Below, piece by piece: positions 17,890 to 26,685 of a stretch of DNA of 64,000 bases (within the stretch, counting starts at the first letter, position 1; every line of letters starts with the position of its first letter). The stretch spans positions 2,046,001-2,110,000 of the forward strand of contig NZ_CP140155.1 of NCBI RefSeq assembly GCF_034479375.1. The letters run 5' to 3'. Under the pieces are notes generated by a model. It worked only from the letters and a program-made list of their open reading frames with translations. It was not told the DNA's origin and did no database searches. Position numbers and translations under genes: made by a program. This DNA comes from Rhodopseudomonas palustris. Lineage in GTDB: Bacteria > Pseudomonadota > Alphaproteobacteria > Rhizobiales > Xanthobacteraceae.

Positions 17890-20280
17890 TCAGAGCGTGC
17901 CGCGCAGAGTGAGCCAGACCGAACGGCCCGGCGCGATGAACACGAACGGCGAGTTGCTGCGATAGAACGCGTCGTAATAGGTCGTGTTGAGGATGTTGTT
18001 GACCGACAGCTTCGCAGTCAGGTGCTTGTCGACCTTGAACTCGACGAAGCTGTCGAACCGCCAATGCTCAGGCAGCACGTTGCCGTTGATGGCGCCGAAG
18101 GTGCCGCCGTAGATCTTCGAGGCATAGGTCGCCTGCCCGCCGACCTCCCACTGCTCACCGATACGATATTTGGTGAGCATGTTGAACGACTGGTGCGCGA
18201 TGTTGGCGAGCTTGGCGCCGACCTGGGTCGGATCGATCGATTGCAGCACCTCGCTCTCCATCAGCACCAGACCGCCGAACACGCTCCAGCGCTCGGTCAG
18301 CTTGCCGGAGACGCCGAGGTCGATGCCGCGCACGCGATAGACGCCGGTGGACAGGATGGTGCTGCCCTGTGTCTCGCGCGCGTTGGATTTCTCGGTCTGG
18401 AACAGCGCACCGGTCACCAGCAGGTGCCGATCGAACAGTTCCCATTTGGTGCCGATTTCGGCCGCCTTGTTCAATTCGGGCGACAGCGCCTGGAAGGTGG
18501 TGTTGTTGACCACGAGTCCGCCATAGGCAGTGCCCGAAGCGTCGAGTTCGGCGCCGACCGGATTGCTCGAGGTGGCGTAGGCGGCGTAGAGGCTGGCGTA
18601 AGGCAGCGGCTTGACCACGGCGCCGACATTGTAGTTCCACATCCCGGACTGCACGCCGGTCGACGTGCTCGCGGTGTGGCCGGTGATGCTGTAGTCGTCG
18701 TAGCGCACCCCGCCGTTGAGGATGACGACATCGTTCCAGTTCGCGGTTTCGATCAGATAAGCGGACTTGGTGTCGACGGTGATGAAGGTCGGATTGTAGG
18801 CACGCTGCGGCGTGCTGGCGAACTCGAACTCGTTCGGCGGCGACAGCAGCGGCACGGTGATGCGGCCGCCGGTCTGGAACCCGGTCAGTTCCGAGGTCAG
18901 CCCCGCATAGGTGTCGCGCATCACGCTCTCGCGGGAGATTTCGGCGCCGCCGATCAGCGCGTGTTTCACCGGACCGGTGTCGAATTTGTAGGTCAGGTCG
19001 GTCTGGTTGGCGAGCACGTTGGTGACCTGATAGCGGCTCTGCGAGGCGAGCTGCACGGTGGTCGCGGTCGGATTGCTCGGCAGCGTGCCGATGTAGTCGA
19101 GCACCGAACGGCCGGCGCGCGAACGACTGCTCAGCGTCAGATCGGGGGTGATGGCGAACTCGCCGATCACGGTGCCGAAATCCTGCTGCGCCTTCTGGAA
19201 GTCGCGATTGATGAAGCCGTAATAGGTTTCGCGCGGAACGTTGACGCTGGTCGAGGGCTTCCGCAGCGTGGTGTTGTAGGGCACGCCGAAATCCGGCAGG
19301 CCGTCGAGATCGGTGTGGACGTAGTTCGCGGTGACCTTGACGGCGTCGGTCGGCGTCCACTTCACCGCGGCGAGCGTGCCCCAGCGGTCGTCGGTGACGT
19401 AGTTTCGCCCGGCGACGCGGGCGTCCTGGTACAAACCGTCGAACCGCACCGCGAGCGTCGGGCTGATCACCTGGTTGACGTCGACGGTGACCCGCTTGGT
19501 GGCGTCGGTGCCGAAGGTGGTCTCGGCCTTGGTGAAATTGCCGGCGGTGGTGGCCTGCTTGGTGACGATGTTGATGGCGCCGCCGGCGGTGCCGCGGCCG
19601 GCCATGGTCGAGGCCGGGCCGCGCAGGATCTCGACCTGCTCGGTGAAGAAATTCTCGCGGATCGAGATCGCCGGATCGCGGATGCCGTCGATGAAGACGT
19701 CGTTGCGGGCGTCGAAGCCGCGGATGAAGAAGCGATCGCCGAAGGCGTTGCCGCCCTCCCCGGTGCCGAGCGTGACGCCGGCGGTGGAGCGTGCGATGTC
19801 GCGCAGCGAGGTGGCGTTCTTGTCTTCCAGGATCTCTTTGCTCAGCACGGTCACGGTGCGCGGCGTGTTCAGCAGCGGCTCGGTGAACTTGGTGCCCGAC
19901 AGCCGGTCGACCTTGTAGGGCGCGTCCGCGTCGGCATAGGGGTTGCGATCCGCCAACAGCACGCCGGCATTCGGGAACGGCACCGGCGCCACCTGAGCCG
20001 GCTGAGCCCGCCGCGCCGCGCGACGCAGCGCGGTGCGGGCACGGACCTGGTCGGGCGTCGGCTTCGCCGCCGGACGCGGCCGCGCCACCGGGGCGTCGAC
20101 GGTGACGGCCGGCAGGTTGGACTGCTGCGCCTCGGCGCCGCCGATCGACGCCACCGCGATCATGCCGGCGACGGCTGACACCTTGCGGCCGTAGTGATTG
20201 TCGAGTTCGTCGTTGAAAGTGCGGATCGACGCTTCCGCCCGCAACGACCTCGGCGCCTTTGCCCCATTCATGTTGCCCAT
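17890..20280 (-). CDS. TonB-dependent siderophore receptor (Fiu/PiuA-like)
   Basis: A 796-residue outer-membrane receptor. The N-terminal region has a signal segment around residues 30-52. The plug domain follows, with 'LLNTPRTVTVLSKEILED' and 'RGFDARNDVFIDGIRD'. The barrel ends in the alternating hydrophobic C-terminus 'IAPGRSVWLTLRGTL'. The linkage to PiuC and ExbBD-TonB fits a catecholate or monomeric-catechol iron receptor. The first 30 residues before the signal core are long, so a later start is possible. Iron control is suggested by a TTTAGAA box about 107 bases upstream. Confidence 0.9.
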   Translation of the reverse strand: MGNMNGAKAPRSLRAEASIRTFNDELDNHYGRKVSAVAGMIAVASIGGAEAQQSNLPAVTVDAPVARPRPAAKPTPDQVRARTALRRAARRAQPAQVAPVPFPNAGVLLADRNPYADADAPYKVDRLSGTKFTEPLLNTPRTVTVLSKEILEDKNATSLRDIARSTAGVTLGTGEGGNAFGDRFFIRGFDARNDVFIDGIRDPAISIRENFFTEQVEILRGPASTMAGRGTAGGAINIVTKQATTAGNFTKAETTFGTDATKRVTVDVNQVISPTLAVRFDGLYQDARVAGRNYVTDDRWGTLAAVKWTPTDAVKVTANYVHTDLDGLPDFGVPYNTTLRKPSTSVNVPRETYYGFINRDFQKAQQDFGTVIGEFAITPDLTLSSRSRAGRSVLDYIGTLPSNPTATTVQLASQSRYQVTNVLANQTDLTYKFDTGPVKHALIGGAEISRESVMRDTYAGLTSELTGFQTGGRITVPLLSPPNEFEFASTPQRAYNPTFITVDTKSAYLIETANWNDVVILNGGVRYDDYSITGHTASTSTGVQSGMWNYNVGAVVKPLPYASLYAAYATSSNPVGAELDASGTAYGGLVVNNTTFQALSPELNKAAEIGTKWELFDRHLLVTGALFQTEKSNARETQGSTILSTGVYRVRGIDLGVSGKLTERWSVFGGLVLMESEVLQSIDPTQVGAKLANIAHQSFNMLTKYRIGEQWEVGGQATYASKIYGGTFGAINGNVLPEHWRFDSFVEFKVDKHLTAKLSVNNILNTTYYDAFYRSNSPFVFIAPGRSVWLTLRGTL

Positions 20281-20386
20281 CGCCCCCGAAAAGTGCAGTT
20301 GCTAATTACCTGCAGCTTCCCGTGGTATCGGCCGCCATTTTGAGGGTCAACTTGCGCGCGCCTTTGACGCATTGGAATCACTCAAG

Positions 20387-20403
20387 ATCAAAATGGTTCT
20401 AAA
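20387..20403 (-). promoter_or_regulatory. Candidate Irr/ICE-like iron-control box
   Basis: Read on the receptor strand the site is TTTAGAA-CCA-TTTTGAT. The left half matches the TTTAGAA half-site of the rhizobial iron control element exactly; the right half is weak (4 of 7 positions against TTCTAAA). It lies 107 bases before the receptor start. Iron-responsive Irr regulation is an inference. Confidence 0.4.
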
Positions 20404-20522
20404 CAAACACCTCCGCAAACATCCGGAGGCGACCGGCCGAATGTTCGGGATATGCCGAGAAGACAAGCATTTGCGCAATTCTTGCGCGTCGGCATCCGGT
20501 ATGCGGATAGTGACGTCTGGCG

Positions 20523-20768
20523 TCACTCGGACGGCGGACTCGGCGGCTTCATCAGCGAGAACAATTCGTCGACGGTCTGCTGCGCGCTCACGCGGACGCG
20601 GTCGGCATCCAGGGCTCCGCCGATTCTGATTCCGCTCACCACCGCGCGGATCTCGTCGCGAAATTCGCTGAGGAAGCGCAGCGGGTCGGGTTGATCATTG
20701 GCGACCCGCGCGATCAGACCGGTGATCAGAATCTGGCACGCGATCATTCGCCCGTTCAGCTCTTCCAT
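20523..20768 (-). CDS. Small hypothetical protein
   Basis: An 81-residue protein, MEELNGRMIACQILITGLIA at the N-terminus. It reads as a helical protein with no transmembrane segment long enough to be confident and a C-terminal 'KPPSPPSE' tail. No family is recognised. The frame keeps normal third-position GC and sits alone between the iron receptor and the tRNA, divergent from nothing. It is retained because the composition and codon use look coding, unlike the overlapping frames. It could still be spurious. Confidence 0.55.
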   Translation of the reverse strand: MEELNGRMIACQILITGLIARVANDQPDPLRFLSEFRDEIRAVVSGIRIGGALDADRVRVSAQQTVDELFSLMKPPSPPSE

Positions 20769-21047
20769 TCAGCGCTCCGAGGGCCGTGGCGACGAGACGG
20801 CCACCACCGCTGCAGCGGATATGGCCGAGCGCGACCTCGCTGACAATTGGAAGAGTTCTCAACTGGACCGGCCGCCACGGTCGGCCGAGGTCGCCCGGGT
20901 GGCAGAGGGAGGCGCCCGGCCTCTGCACAGCCGAGCCGGCATTCGCCATCAGGAAGCCCTTGCGGGGACCGGCCGAGCCCGTTAGAAGTCGCCCCACATC
21001 CGAGGCGCCCGGCCAGATCGATTCAGCCCGCGCCCCGGCACCAGCGT
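20769..21047. other. Intergenic stretch, no gene recognised
   Basis: Together with the hairpin that follows, this is about 310 bases before the tRNA. Short open frames exist on both strands but overlap each other and resemble no family. A GC-rich partial stem (CCGGCCGCC...GGTCGGCCG) near 20871 is the only structure seen. Confidence 0.5.
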
Positions 21048-21073
21048 AAATGCCTGATTCAATTCTGGCATTT
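21048..21073 (+). promoter_or_regulatory. Hairpin just upstream of tRNA-Gln
   Basis: AAATGCC-(12 bases)-GGCATTT is a perfect 7-base stem ending in TTTT, five bases before the tRNA. It could be a weak terminator of upstream transcription or part of the tRNA promoter or processing region. Confidence 0.4.
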
Positions 21074-21078
21074 TCCGG

Positions 21079-21153
21079 TGGGGAATGGTGTAACGGTAGC
21101 ACAACAGACTCTGACTCTGTTTGTCTAGGTTCGAATCCTAGTTCCCCAGCCAT
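21079..21153 (+). tRNA. tRNA-Gln (anticodon CTG), CCA encoded
   Basis: A complete cloverleaf. The acceptor arm is TGGGGAA/TTCCCCA with discriminator G and an encoded CCA end. The D-arm contains GGTGTAACGGTAGCAC, the anticodon stem ACAGA/TCTGT has loop CTCTGAC (anticodon CTG), and the T-arm holds GGTTCGAATCC. The short variable loop is normal. CTG decodes CAG glutamine codons. Confidence 0.97.
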
Positions 21154-21313
21154 TCCGGACCCCGCAGCAATCTCGACGAATTCATCACCGCCGGCCGTCG
21201 CCGCGATGGGGTTGTGGCGATTTTCGCGACATCACCGCGTGCCGGCCGCCAAGTTTGCTGCGCCCCACGCTCCGTGACCGCCGGCTCGCCCCCAGCGCAA
21301 TCACCCGCTCTCG

Positions 21314-21562
21314 CTACAGCTCCGACAGATCGCTCGGCACATCGCCGAATGCCTTGAGCAGCACTGCGTCGTGAAATTCGCCGATCAGCGGATCGCCGGT
21401 CCGGCTGAACGCGACCGCGCCGGCATTGCCGCTGGTCCGCGCGAGCACCTCGGCTCTGCGGATGGCCGCGGATGCGCTCTGGCACTCCGCCGGCTCACCG
21501 GGCACCGCACCCTCGTCCGACGCGGTGAAGGGCAGCGCGACGTAGTAGGTGACATCGGCCAT
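21314..21562 (-). CDS. Conserved-looking small hypothetical protein
   Basis: An 82-residue protein starting MADVTYYVALPF, preceded by GGAAGG at seven bases. The frame opens further upstream to 21625, but that start has no ribosome site. The layout (a beta-rich N-terminus, then 'SASAAIRRAEVLARTSGNAGAVAFSRTGDP') looks like a compact alpha/beta protein of the kind seen as an unnamed family in Bradyrhizobiaceae. No function is recognised. It lies alone between the tRNA and the amidase. Confidence 0.7.
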   Translation of the reverse strand: MADVTYYVALPFTASDEGAVPGEPAECQSASAAIRRAEVLARTSGNAGAVAFSRTGDPLIGEFHDAVLLKAFGDVPSDLSEL

Positions 21563-21682
21563 CGAATCGCCTTCCGAGCCTGACTTCGCAACAAAATTGT
21601 TCTCATTTTGTTCTTGACGAGTCAAGCGGCGCGCGAGGCCGACGCGGTCCGCGGCGAAGCGACGAGACGCGCGGTGCCGGCC

Positions 21683-22876
21683 TCAGTGCTGCTTCGCCGT
21701 CCCCGCCTCCAGCTCGGCCGCGAGCGCCAGCAGATCCTCGTCGCAATTGCGGCCGCCGATCAGCGACAGGCCGATCGGGCAGTCGTCGAGCGTGGCGAGC
21801 GGCAGCGACAGTTGCGGCAGGCCGGAATGGCCGGCGGGACAGAGCAGTTCGAGCGAGCGGGCGCGGAAGGTTTCGAGCGCCTCGCCCGAGCTGCCGCGCA
21901 GCGGCGCGATGCCGGGCGCGGTCGGCGCGATCAGCACGGCGTCGTCCTGCAGCAGCGTCCGCATCTTCGCCGCGATGGTTTCGCGCAGCGCTTTCGCCGC
22001 GACGACTTCGGCCGGATCGAGCACCGCGGCGGCGGCGAAGCGCTCCTTGACGCCCGGACCGAACGCCGGCTTCACCGCGTTGACCCAGTCGCCATGCGCG
22101 GCCCAGGCTTCGGCGGATTGCAGCACGCGAAACGCGTTGCGCCATGCCGCGCGTTCGTCGCCAGCGACTTCAACCGGCTCCGGCTCACCCAGCAATCCGC
22201 TTAGCCGGGCGAGCCCCGGCTGCAGCGCCGCGACGACGCGCGGCTCGAGCGCGTCGAACAGATCGCGCGCGATCAGCACGCGCTTGGGACGGCGCGGCGC
22301 GCGGACGCCGTCGAGCAGCACCTGCCCGACCCGGGCCATCAACGCAGCGTTGCGCGAAAACCAGCCGACGGTGTCGTAACTCGGCGCCAGCGGCACCGCG
22401 CCGTCGAGCGGAATCCGCCCATGCGTGGTGCGGATGCCGTAGACGCCGCAATAGCTCGCCGGCAGCCGCACCGAGCCGCCGGTGTCCGAGCCGATCGCGA
22501 AATCCACCAGGCCGCCGGCGGTTGCCGCGGCCGATCCGCTCGACGAGCCGCCGGGAATCCGCCCCGGCGCGGCCGGATTGATCGGCGTGCCGTAATGCGC
22601 GTTCTCGCCGTTGAGGCTCCACGCCATCTCGTCGGTGTGGGTCTTGCCGACCATGGTGCCGCCGGCGGCGAACAGCCGGTCGACCACGGGCGATGACTGT
22701 GTCGGCACCGGATGGGTCGCCAGCCATTCCGGGCTGCCGGCGCCGGTCGGCAGACCCGCGACGTCGAAGAAATCCTTCACCGCGAAGCTCAGCCCGGCCA
22801 GCGCGCCGCCGTCCTGTGTCCGCCGATCGCCCCGGCCATAAGTACAGAACGCGTTCAGATTGTCGTCGACCGGCAT
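21683..22876 (-). CDS. Amidase-signature family amidohydrolase
   Basis: A 397-residue member of the amidase signature family, with the Ser-cisSer-Lys triad at K34 ('FAVKDFFDVAG'), about S111 ('PGGSSSGSAAA') and S135 ('GSDTGGSVRLPA'). It hydrolyses a carboxamide to acid and ammonia. The ATG at 22876 is chosen because GGAG lies six bases before it; an ATG two codons earlier has none. The frame runs open far upstream but there it overlaps the amidohydrolase out of phase. It is the last gene of the Liv-type transporter/amidohydrolase operon, so it may take the product of that enzyme. Confidence 0.88.
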   Translation of the reverse strand: MPVDDNLNAFCTYGRGDRRTQDGGALAGLSFAVKDFFDVAGLPTGAGSPEWLATHPVPTQSSPVVDRLFAAGGTMVGKTHTDEMAWSLNGENAHYGTPINPAAPGRIPGGSSSGSAAATAGGLVDFAIGSDTGGSVRLPASYCGVYGIRTTHGRIPLDGAVPLAPSYDTVGWFSRNAALMARVGQVLLDGVRAPRRPKRVLIARDLFDALEPRVVAALQPGLARLSGLLGEPEPVEVAGDERAAWRNAFRVLQSAEAWAAHGDWVNAVKPAFGPGVKERFAAAAVLDPAEVVAAKALRETIAAKMRTLLQDDAVLIAPTAPGIAPLRGSSGEALETFRARSLELLCPAGHSGLPQLSLPLATLDDCPIGLSLIGGRNCDEDLLALAAELEAGTAKQH

Positions 22877-22917
22877 CACCATCTCCGTGAGTTTCTTGTT
22901 GTCGCCGCGCGGCGAGA

Positions 22918-24153
22918 TCAGCTCGGTTTGTGCAGGATCGCGGCGGGTTTGTCGAATGTCCGCACGCCGCGCTTGAGCCCGAACAGCGGCTGCGCGATCT
23001 CGCACACCGCCTGCGCCTTGGTGGCGCAATCCAGCACCACGAGATCGGCCGGATGGCCGACGGCGATGCCGTAATCCGCGCGGTTGATCAGCTTCGCCGA
23101 GCCCGACGTCACCATGTCGAGGCAGAAGGTGAGATCGGCGGTCGCCGCGACCTGGGTGACGTTGGCGTAGAGATTGATCATCCGGATCAGCGAGCAGTCG
23201 CCGAACGGCGTGAACGGGTTGAGCACGTTGTTGGTCGAGATGCTGCAGTTCACACCCTGCGCGCGCAGCTTGTGCGCCGGCGTCACGCCGCGCGGCACGT
23301 TGTACTCGGCGTCGCGGCCGGTGAGAAACAGGTCTGTCGCCGGCAGCACGGTGACGGCGACGCCGGCGTCCGCAAGCCGCTTCGCCGCGGCATCGAACGC
23401 GGCCTTCGGCATCGCCGACAGCTTGGTGACGTGGCCGATCGCGACGCGGCCGCCCCAGCCGGTGGCGTCCGCCATCCGGCACACTTCGTCGAGATCGAGA
23501 TGCGCCGGATCGAGCCCGAAATCGAGATGGAAGTCGATATCGACGTCGAACTCCTTCGCCATCTCGAAGATCCGGCCGATCTGGCCGTGCGAATCCTTGT
23601 CCATATAGGGCGCGCCGCCGACCACGTCGGCGCCCTCGCGCAGCGCCTGCAGCATCACCGCGTCGCAGCCGGGATCGTCGAGCAGCCCCTCCTGCGGAAA
23701 CACGCAGAGCTGCAGATCGATCGCCCATGAATAGTCCAGCTTCAACTGCTTCAGCGCGCGGAAGCTGGTGAGGCCGACCCGCGGGTCCACCTCGACATGG
23801 GTGCGCATCTGATTGGTGCCGTTCTTGATCGCCTTTTCCAGCGTCTGCGAGGCGCGCTGATACACGTCCTCCTCGGTGAAGCCGCGCTTGGCCTTGACGA
23901 CTTCGGCGATGGCTTCATCCAGCGTGCCCTTCTCGCAGTTGCAGCGGCCGAGCAGGCAGGATTTGTCGAGATGGATGTGGGTTTCGACGAAGCCCGGCAC
24001 GATGAGCCGACCGCCGCAATCGTGCTCCGGCGCGCCGGTCGCCGGCAGCCCCGCCTCGATCGCGGCGAAGCGTCCGGCCTTGATGCCGATGTCGAGCGCC
24101 GTCTCGGGACGATCGACGACGGCGGCGTTGCGGAGAATGAGATCGAACGTCAC
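22918..24153 (-). CDS. Amidohydrolase, cytosine-deaminase-like, with altered catalytic residues
   Basis: A 411-residue TIM-barrel amidohydrolase related to CodA/AtzC. The first metal ligands are H59 and H61 in 'VETHIHLDKSC'. Further candidate ligands are H209 ('DIDFHLDFGLD') and H241 ('VAIGHVTKLSAM'). By eye, the Glu that follows the third His in CodA is replaced by Phe, and the catalytic Asp ('GHDD' in CodA) is replaced by Asn308-Asn309 in 'SISTNNVLNPFTPFGD'. A GTG start at 24153 is supported by AGGAG eight bases upstream. It sits between the transporter and amidase genes, suggesting hydrolysis of an imported N-heterocycle or amide. The chemistry may differ from standard deamination. Confidence 0.82.
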   Translation of the reverse strand: MTFDLILRNAAVVDRPETALDIGIKAGRFAAIEAGLPATGAPEHDCGGRLIVPGFVETHIHLDKSCLLGRCNCEKGTLDEAIAEVVKAKRGFTEEDVYQRASQTLEKAIKNGTNQMRTHVEVDPRVGLTSFRALKQLKLDYSWAIDLQLCVFPQEGLLDDPGCDAVMLQALREGADVVGGAPYMDKDSHGQIGRIFEMAKEFDVDIDFHLDFGLDPAHLDLDEVCRMADATGWGGRVAIGHVTKLSAMPKAAFDAAAKRLADAGVAVTVLPATDLFLTGRDAEYNVPRGVTPAHKLRAQGVNCSISTNNVLNPFTPFGDCSLIRMINLYANVTQVAATADLTFCLDMVTSGSAKLINRADYGIAVGHPADLVVLDCATKAQAVCEIAQPLFGLKRGVRTFDKPAAILHKPS

Positions 24154-24184
24154 GGAAGGACTCCTGAACAAGAACGGGCGCGCG

Positions 24185-26683
24185 TCACTGCGCAGCTTCG
24201 GCATGGCCCAGATAAGCGGCCTCGACCTCGGGATCGCTGGCGAGCGCGGCGGCGCTGTCGTCGCGCACGATCGTGCCGCTATCAATCACATAGCCGCGGT
24301 CGGCCACCGCGAGCGCCAGCACGGCGATCTGGTCGACCAGCAGGATGGTGATGCCCTCGTCACGCAGATCGGCGAGCACGTCGTAGAGTTCGTTGATCAT
24401 CGCCGGCGCGAGCCCCAGCGACGGCTCGTCGAGCAGCAGGATGCGGGGCTTCGCCATCATGCCACGCGCGATCGCCAGCATCTGCTGTTCGCCGCCGGAC
24501 AACAGCCCTGCCCGGCTGTTCAGCCGCTCGCGCAGCCGCGGAAACCGCGTCAGCACGGCTTCGATCTCGGCGGCGTAATCGACGTTGGTCCGCGTGTTGG
24601 CGCCGAGTTCGAGATTGTCGTAGACGCTGAGTTCGGGAAACACCTGCCGGCCTTCCGGCACCAGCGCGAGACCGCGCGCGGCGATGCGATGCGCCTCGCT
24701 GGTTTCGATGCGCTGATCGTCGAGGATGACGTCGCCCTGCACCGGACGCAGCAGGCCGGCGAGCGCGCGCATCATCGTCGATTTGCCGGCGCCGTTGGCG
24801 CCGATCAGCGCCACCATCTCGCCGGGCCGCACCTGCAGATTGACCTTTTGCAGCACCGGCGCCGCGCCGTAGCCGGCGACCAGATTGATGACGTCCAGCA
24901 CAGCGTCGCGCGAGCCGTCCCACGGCTCGTCGCGGCCGCGCGCGCGCATCTCGGCGGCGCCGAGATAGGCGGCGAGCACCTTCGGATCGCGGCGGATGAC
25001 GTTGGCGGTGCCGGCCGCGATCGGCGTGCCGGCGTCGAGCACCACGACGTGGTCGGAGATTCCCATCACCAGCCGCATGTCGTGCTCGACCAGAATGACC
25101 GCGATGCCGAGATCGGCGATCCGGCGCAGCAGGCCGCTGAGCGCATCCTTGTCGGCCGCCATCAGCCCGGCGGCGGGCTCGTCGAGTAACAGCACGCGCG
25201 GCCGCATCGCCAGCGCGCGCGCAATCTCGACCAGCCGGCGATCGACATGCGGCAGATCGCCGGCGACCGCGGCCAGCGCGCCGCGATAGCCGACGAAGTC
25301 GATCAGCGCTTCCGCGGCAGCTTCGTCGGCGTCATTCGCGGCAAAGGCCAGCATCGAGCCGAGCCGGCCGCGCCGCATCGCGATCAGCACATTGTCGCGC
25401 ACGCTCATGGTCTCGAACAGTTTGGTGGTCTGATAGGTGCGGCCGATGCCGGCGCGCGCCACCTTCCACGCCGGCGCGCCGGCGAGCTCCTGCCCGCCGA
25501 GCCGGATGCTGCCGGCGTCCGGCTTGTAGAAGCCGCCGATCATGTTGAGCACGGTGGTCTTGCCGGCGCCGTTCGGGCCGATCACGCTGGTGACCTTGCC
25601 GGGCTCGGCGATGAACGACACCTGCGAGGCCGCCTTGATGCCGCCGAAGCTGATGCCGATGTTGCCAATCTGCAGTGCGCCGTGCTCAGGCGAGGCAGCA
25701 AGGAAGGCTGCGACGTCACCAGGCTTCGCCGGCCGTGGATCGATCCGCCTTACTAATCGCGCCAGCGTGCCGAGGATGCCCTCCGGCGCCAACCACAGCA
25801 CCACCAGCAGCAGCAGCCCGAAGAACAGCAGCCGATATTCGGCGAGCTGCGACAGCAATTCCGGCAGCACAACGGTGATCGCGGCGCCGACCACCGGGCC
25901 GAGCACCCAGCCGGCGCCGCCGACAATGCAGGCGAACAGGAACAGGATCGACTGCGAGAACGGAAACGAGTCGGGCGCCACGAAGGCGAGCAGCGAAGCG
26001 AAGATGCCGCCGGCCACGCCGGCGAACGCCGCCGACAGCACGAATGCCGCCGCCTTGACGCTGATCGGGTTGAGCCCGATCGAACGCGCCGCGACCTCGG
26101 CGTCGCGCACCGCGACCATCGCCTTGCCCCAGGCGGAGCCTGCGAGCCGATAGAACAGATAGGTCGAGGCGCCGGCCAACAGGATTGCCAGCAGCGCCAT
26201 TTCGCGCTCGGTGAACACCGTGCCGCCGAGCTGCGGCGGCGGCAGTCCCATCAGCCCGTTGGAGCCGCCGGTGACGCCGCGCCATTCGATGGTGAGATGC
26301 TGCACGATGAAGGCGAAGGCGATGGTGATCATCGCCAGATACGGCCCGCTGACGCGCAGCGCCGGCAGCGACAGCAGCAGGCCGATGGCGCCGGCGATCA
26401 CGCCCGCCAGCGGCAGCGCCAGCCAGAAACTCCAGCCCTGCAGCGTCAGGATCGCCACCGTATAGGCGCCGATCGCGTAGAAGCCGACGTGGCCGATCGA
26501 GATCTGTCCGGTGAGGCCGACCAGGATGTTGAGGCCGACGCCGACGATGCAGGTGAGCGCCACCATCGCCAGCACGAACGGCAGATAGCCTTCGGCCTGC
26601 GCGGCGTAGAGCGCCGCGATCGCGGTGAGCAGCAACACCGTGGCCGGCATCGCGTAGCTGCGGAGTCTTTCAGCCAAGCCCAT
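24185..26683 (-). CDS. Triple-fusion branched-chain-type ABC transporter LivM-LivG-LivF
   Basis: One uninterrupted 832-residue frame. Residues ~1-310 are the LivM-type permease, with the 'LNILVGLTGQISIGHVGFYAIG' region. Residues ~335-580 are a LivG-type ATPase with Walker A 'GPNGAGKTT' (369-377), Walker B 'VLLLDEPAAGL' and switch His in 'LVEHDMRLVM'. Residues ~595-832 are a LivF-type ATPase with Walker A 'GANGAGKST' (628-636), signature 'LSGGEQQMLAIARG' and Walker B 'ILLLDEPSLGL'. The LivG signature is degenerate ('DLPHVDRRLVEIARAL'). It starts two bases before the livH stop. This architecture puts both ATPases on the permease chain. The likely substrate is the amide or heterocycle handled by the next two enzymes. 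Confidence 0.92.
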   Translation of the reverse strand: MGLAERLRSYAMPATVLLLTAIAALYAAQAEGYLPFVLAMVALTCIVGVGLNILVGLTGQISIGHVGFYAIGAYTVAILTLQGWSFWLALPLAGVIAGAIGLLLSLPALRVSGPYLAMITIAFAFIVQHLTIEWRGVTGGSNGLMGLPPPQLGGTVFTEREMALLAILLAGASTYLFYRLAGSAWGKAMVAVRDAEVAARSIGLNPISVKAAAFVLSAAFAGVAGGIFASLLAFVAPDSFPFSQSILFLFACIVGGAGWVLGPVVGAAITVVLPELLSQLAEYRLLFFGLLLLVVLWLAPEGILGTLARLVRRIDPRPAKPGDVAAFLAASPEHGALQIGNIGISFGGIKAASQVSFIAEPGKVTSVIGPNGAGKTTVLNMIGGFYKPDAGSIRLGGQELAGAPAWKVARAGIGRTYQTTKLFETMSVRDNVLIAMRRGRLGSMLAFAANDADEAAAEALIDFVGYRGALAAVAGDLPHVDRRLVEIARALAMRPRVLLLDEPAAGLMAADKDALSGLLRRIADLGIAVILVEHDMRLVMGISDHVVVLDAGTPIAAGTANVIRRDPKVLAAYLGAAEMRARGRDEPWDGSRDAVLDVINLVAGYGAAPVLQKVNLQVRPGEMVALIGANGAGKSTMMRALAGLLRPVQGDVILDDQRIETSEAHRIAARGLALVPEGRQVFPELSVYDNLELGANTRTNVDYAAEIEAVLTRFPRLRERLNSRAGLLSGGEQQMLAIARGMMAKPRILLLDEPSLGLAPAMINELYDVLADLRDEGITILLVDQIAVLALAVADRGYVIDSGTIVRDDSAAALASDPEVEAAYLGHAEAAQ

Positions 26684-26685
26684 GG

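Noticed and set aside
17143..20178. 1011-residue plus-strand frame
   Set aside because: It is the shadow of the PiuC and TonB receptor genes, an effect of high GC in the complementary frame.
20695..21153. 152-residue minus-strand frame
   Set aside because: It runs through the antisense of tRNA-Gln and has no recognisable domain.
21683..23728. 681-residue minus-strand frame suggesting a larger amidase
   Set aside because: The first ~280 residues lie out of phase over the amidohydrolase gene. The amidase family match begins at the start near 22876.
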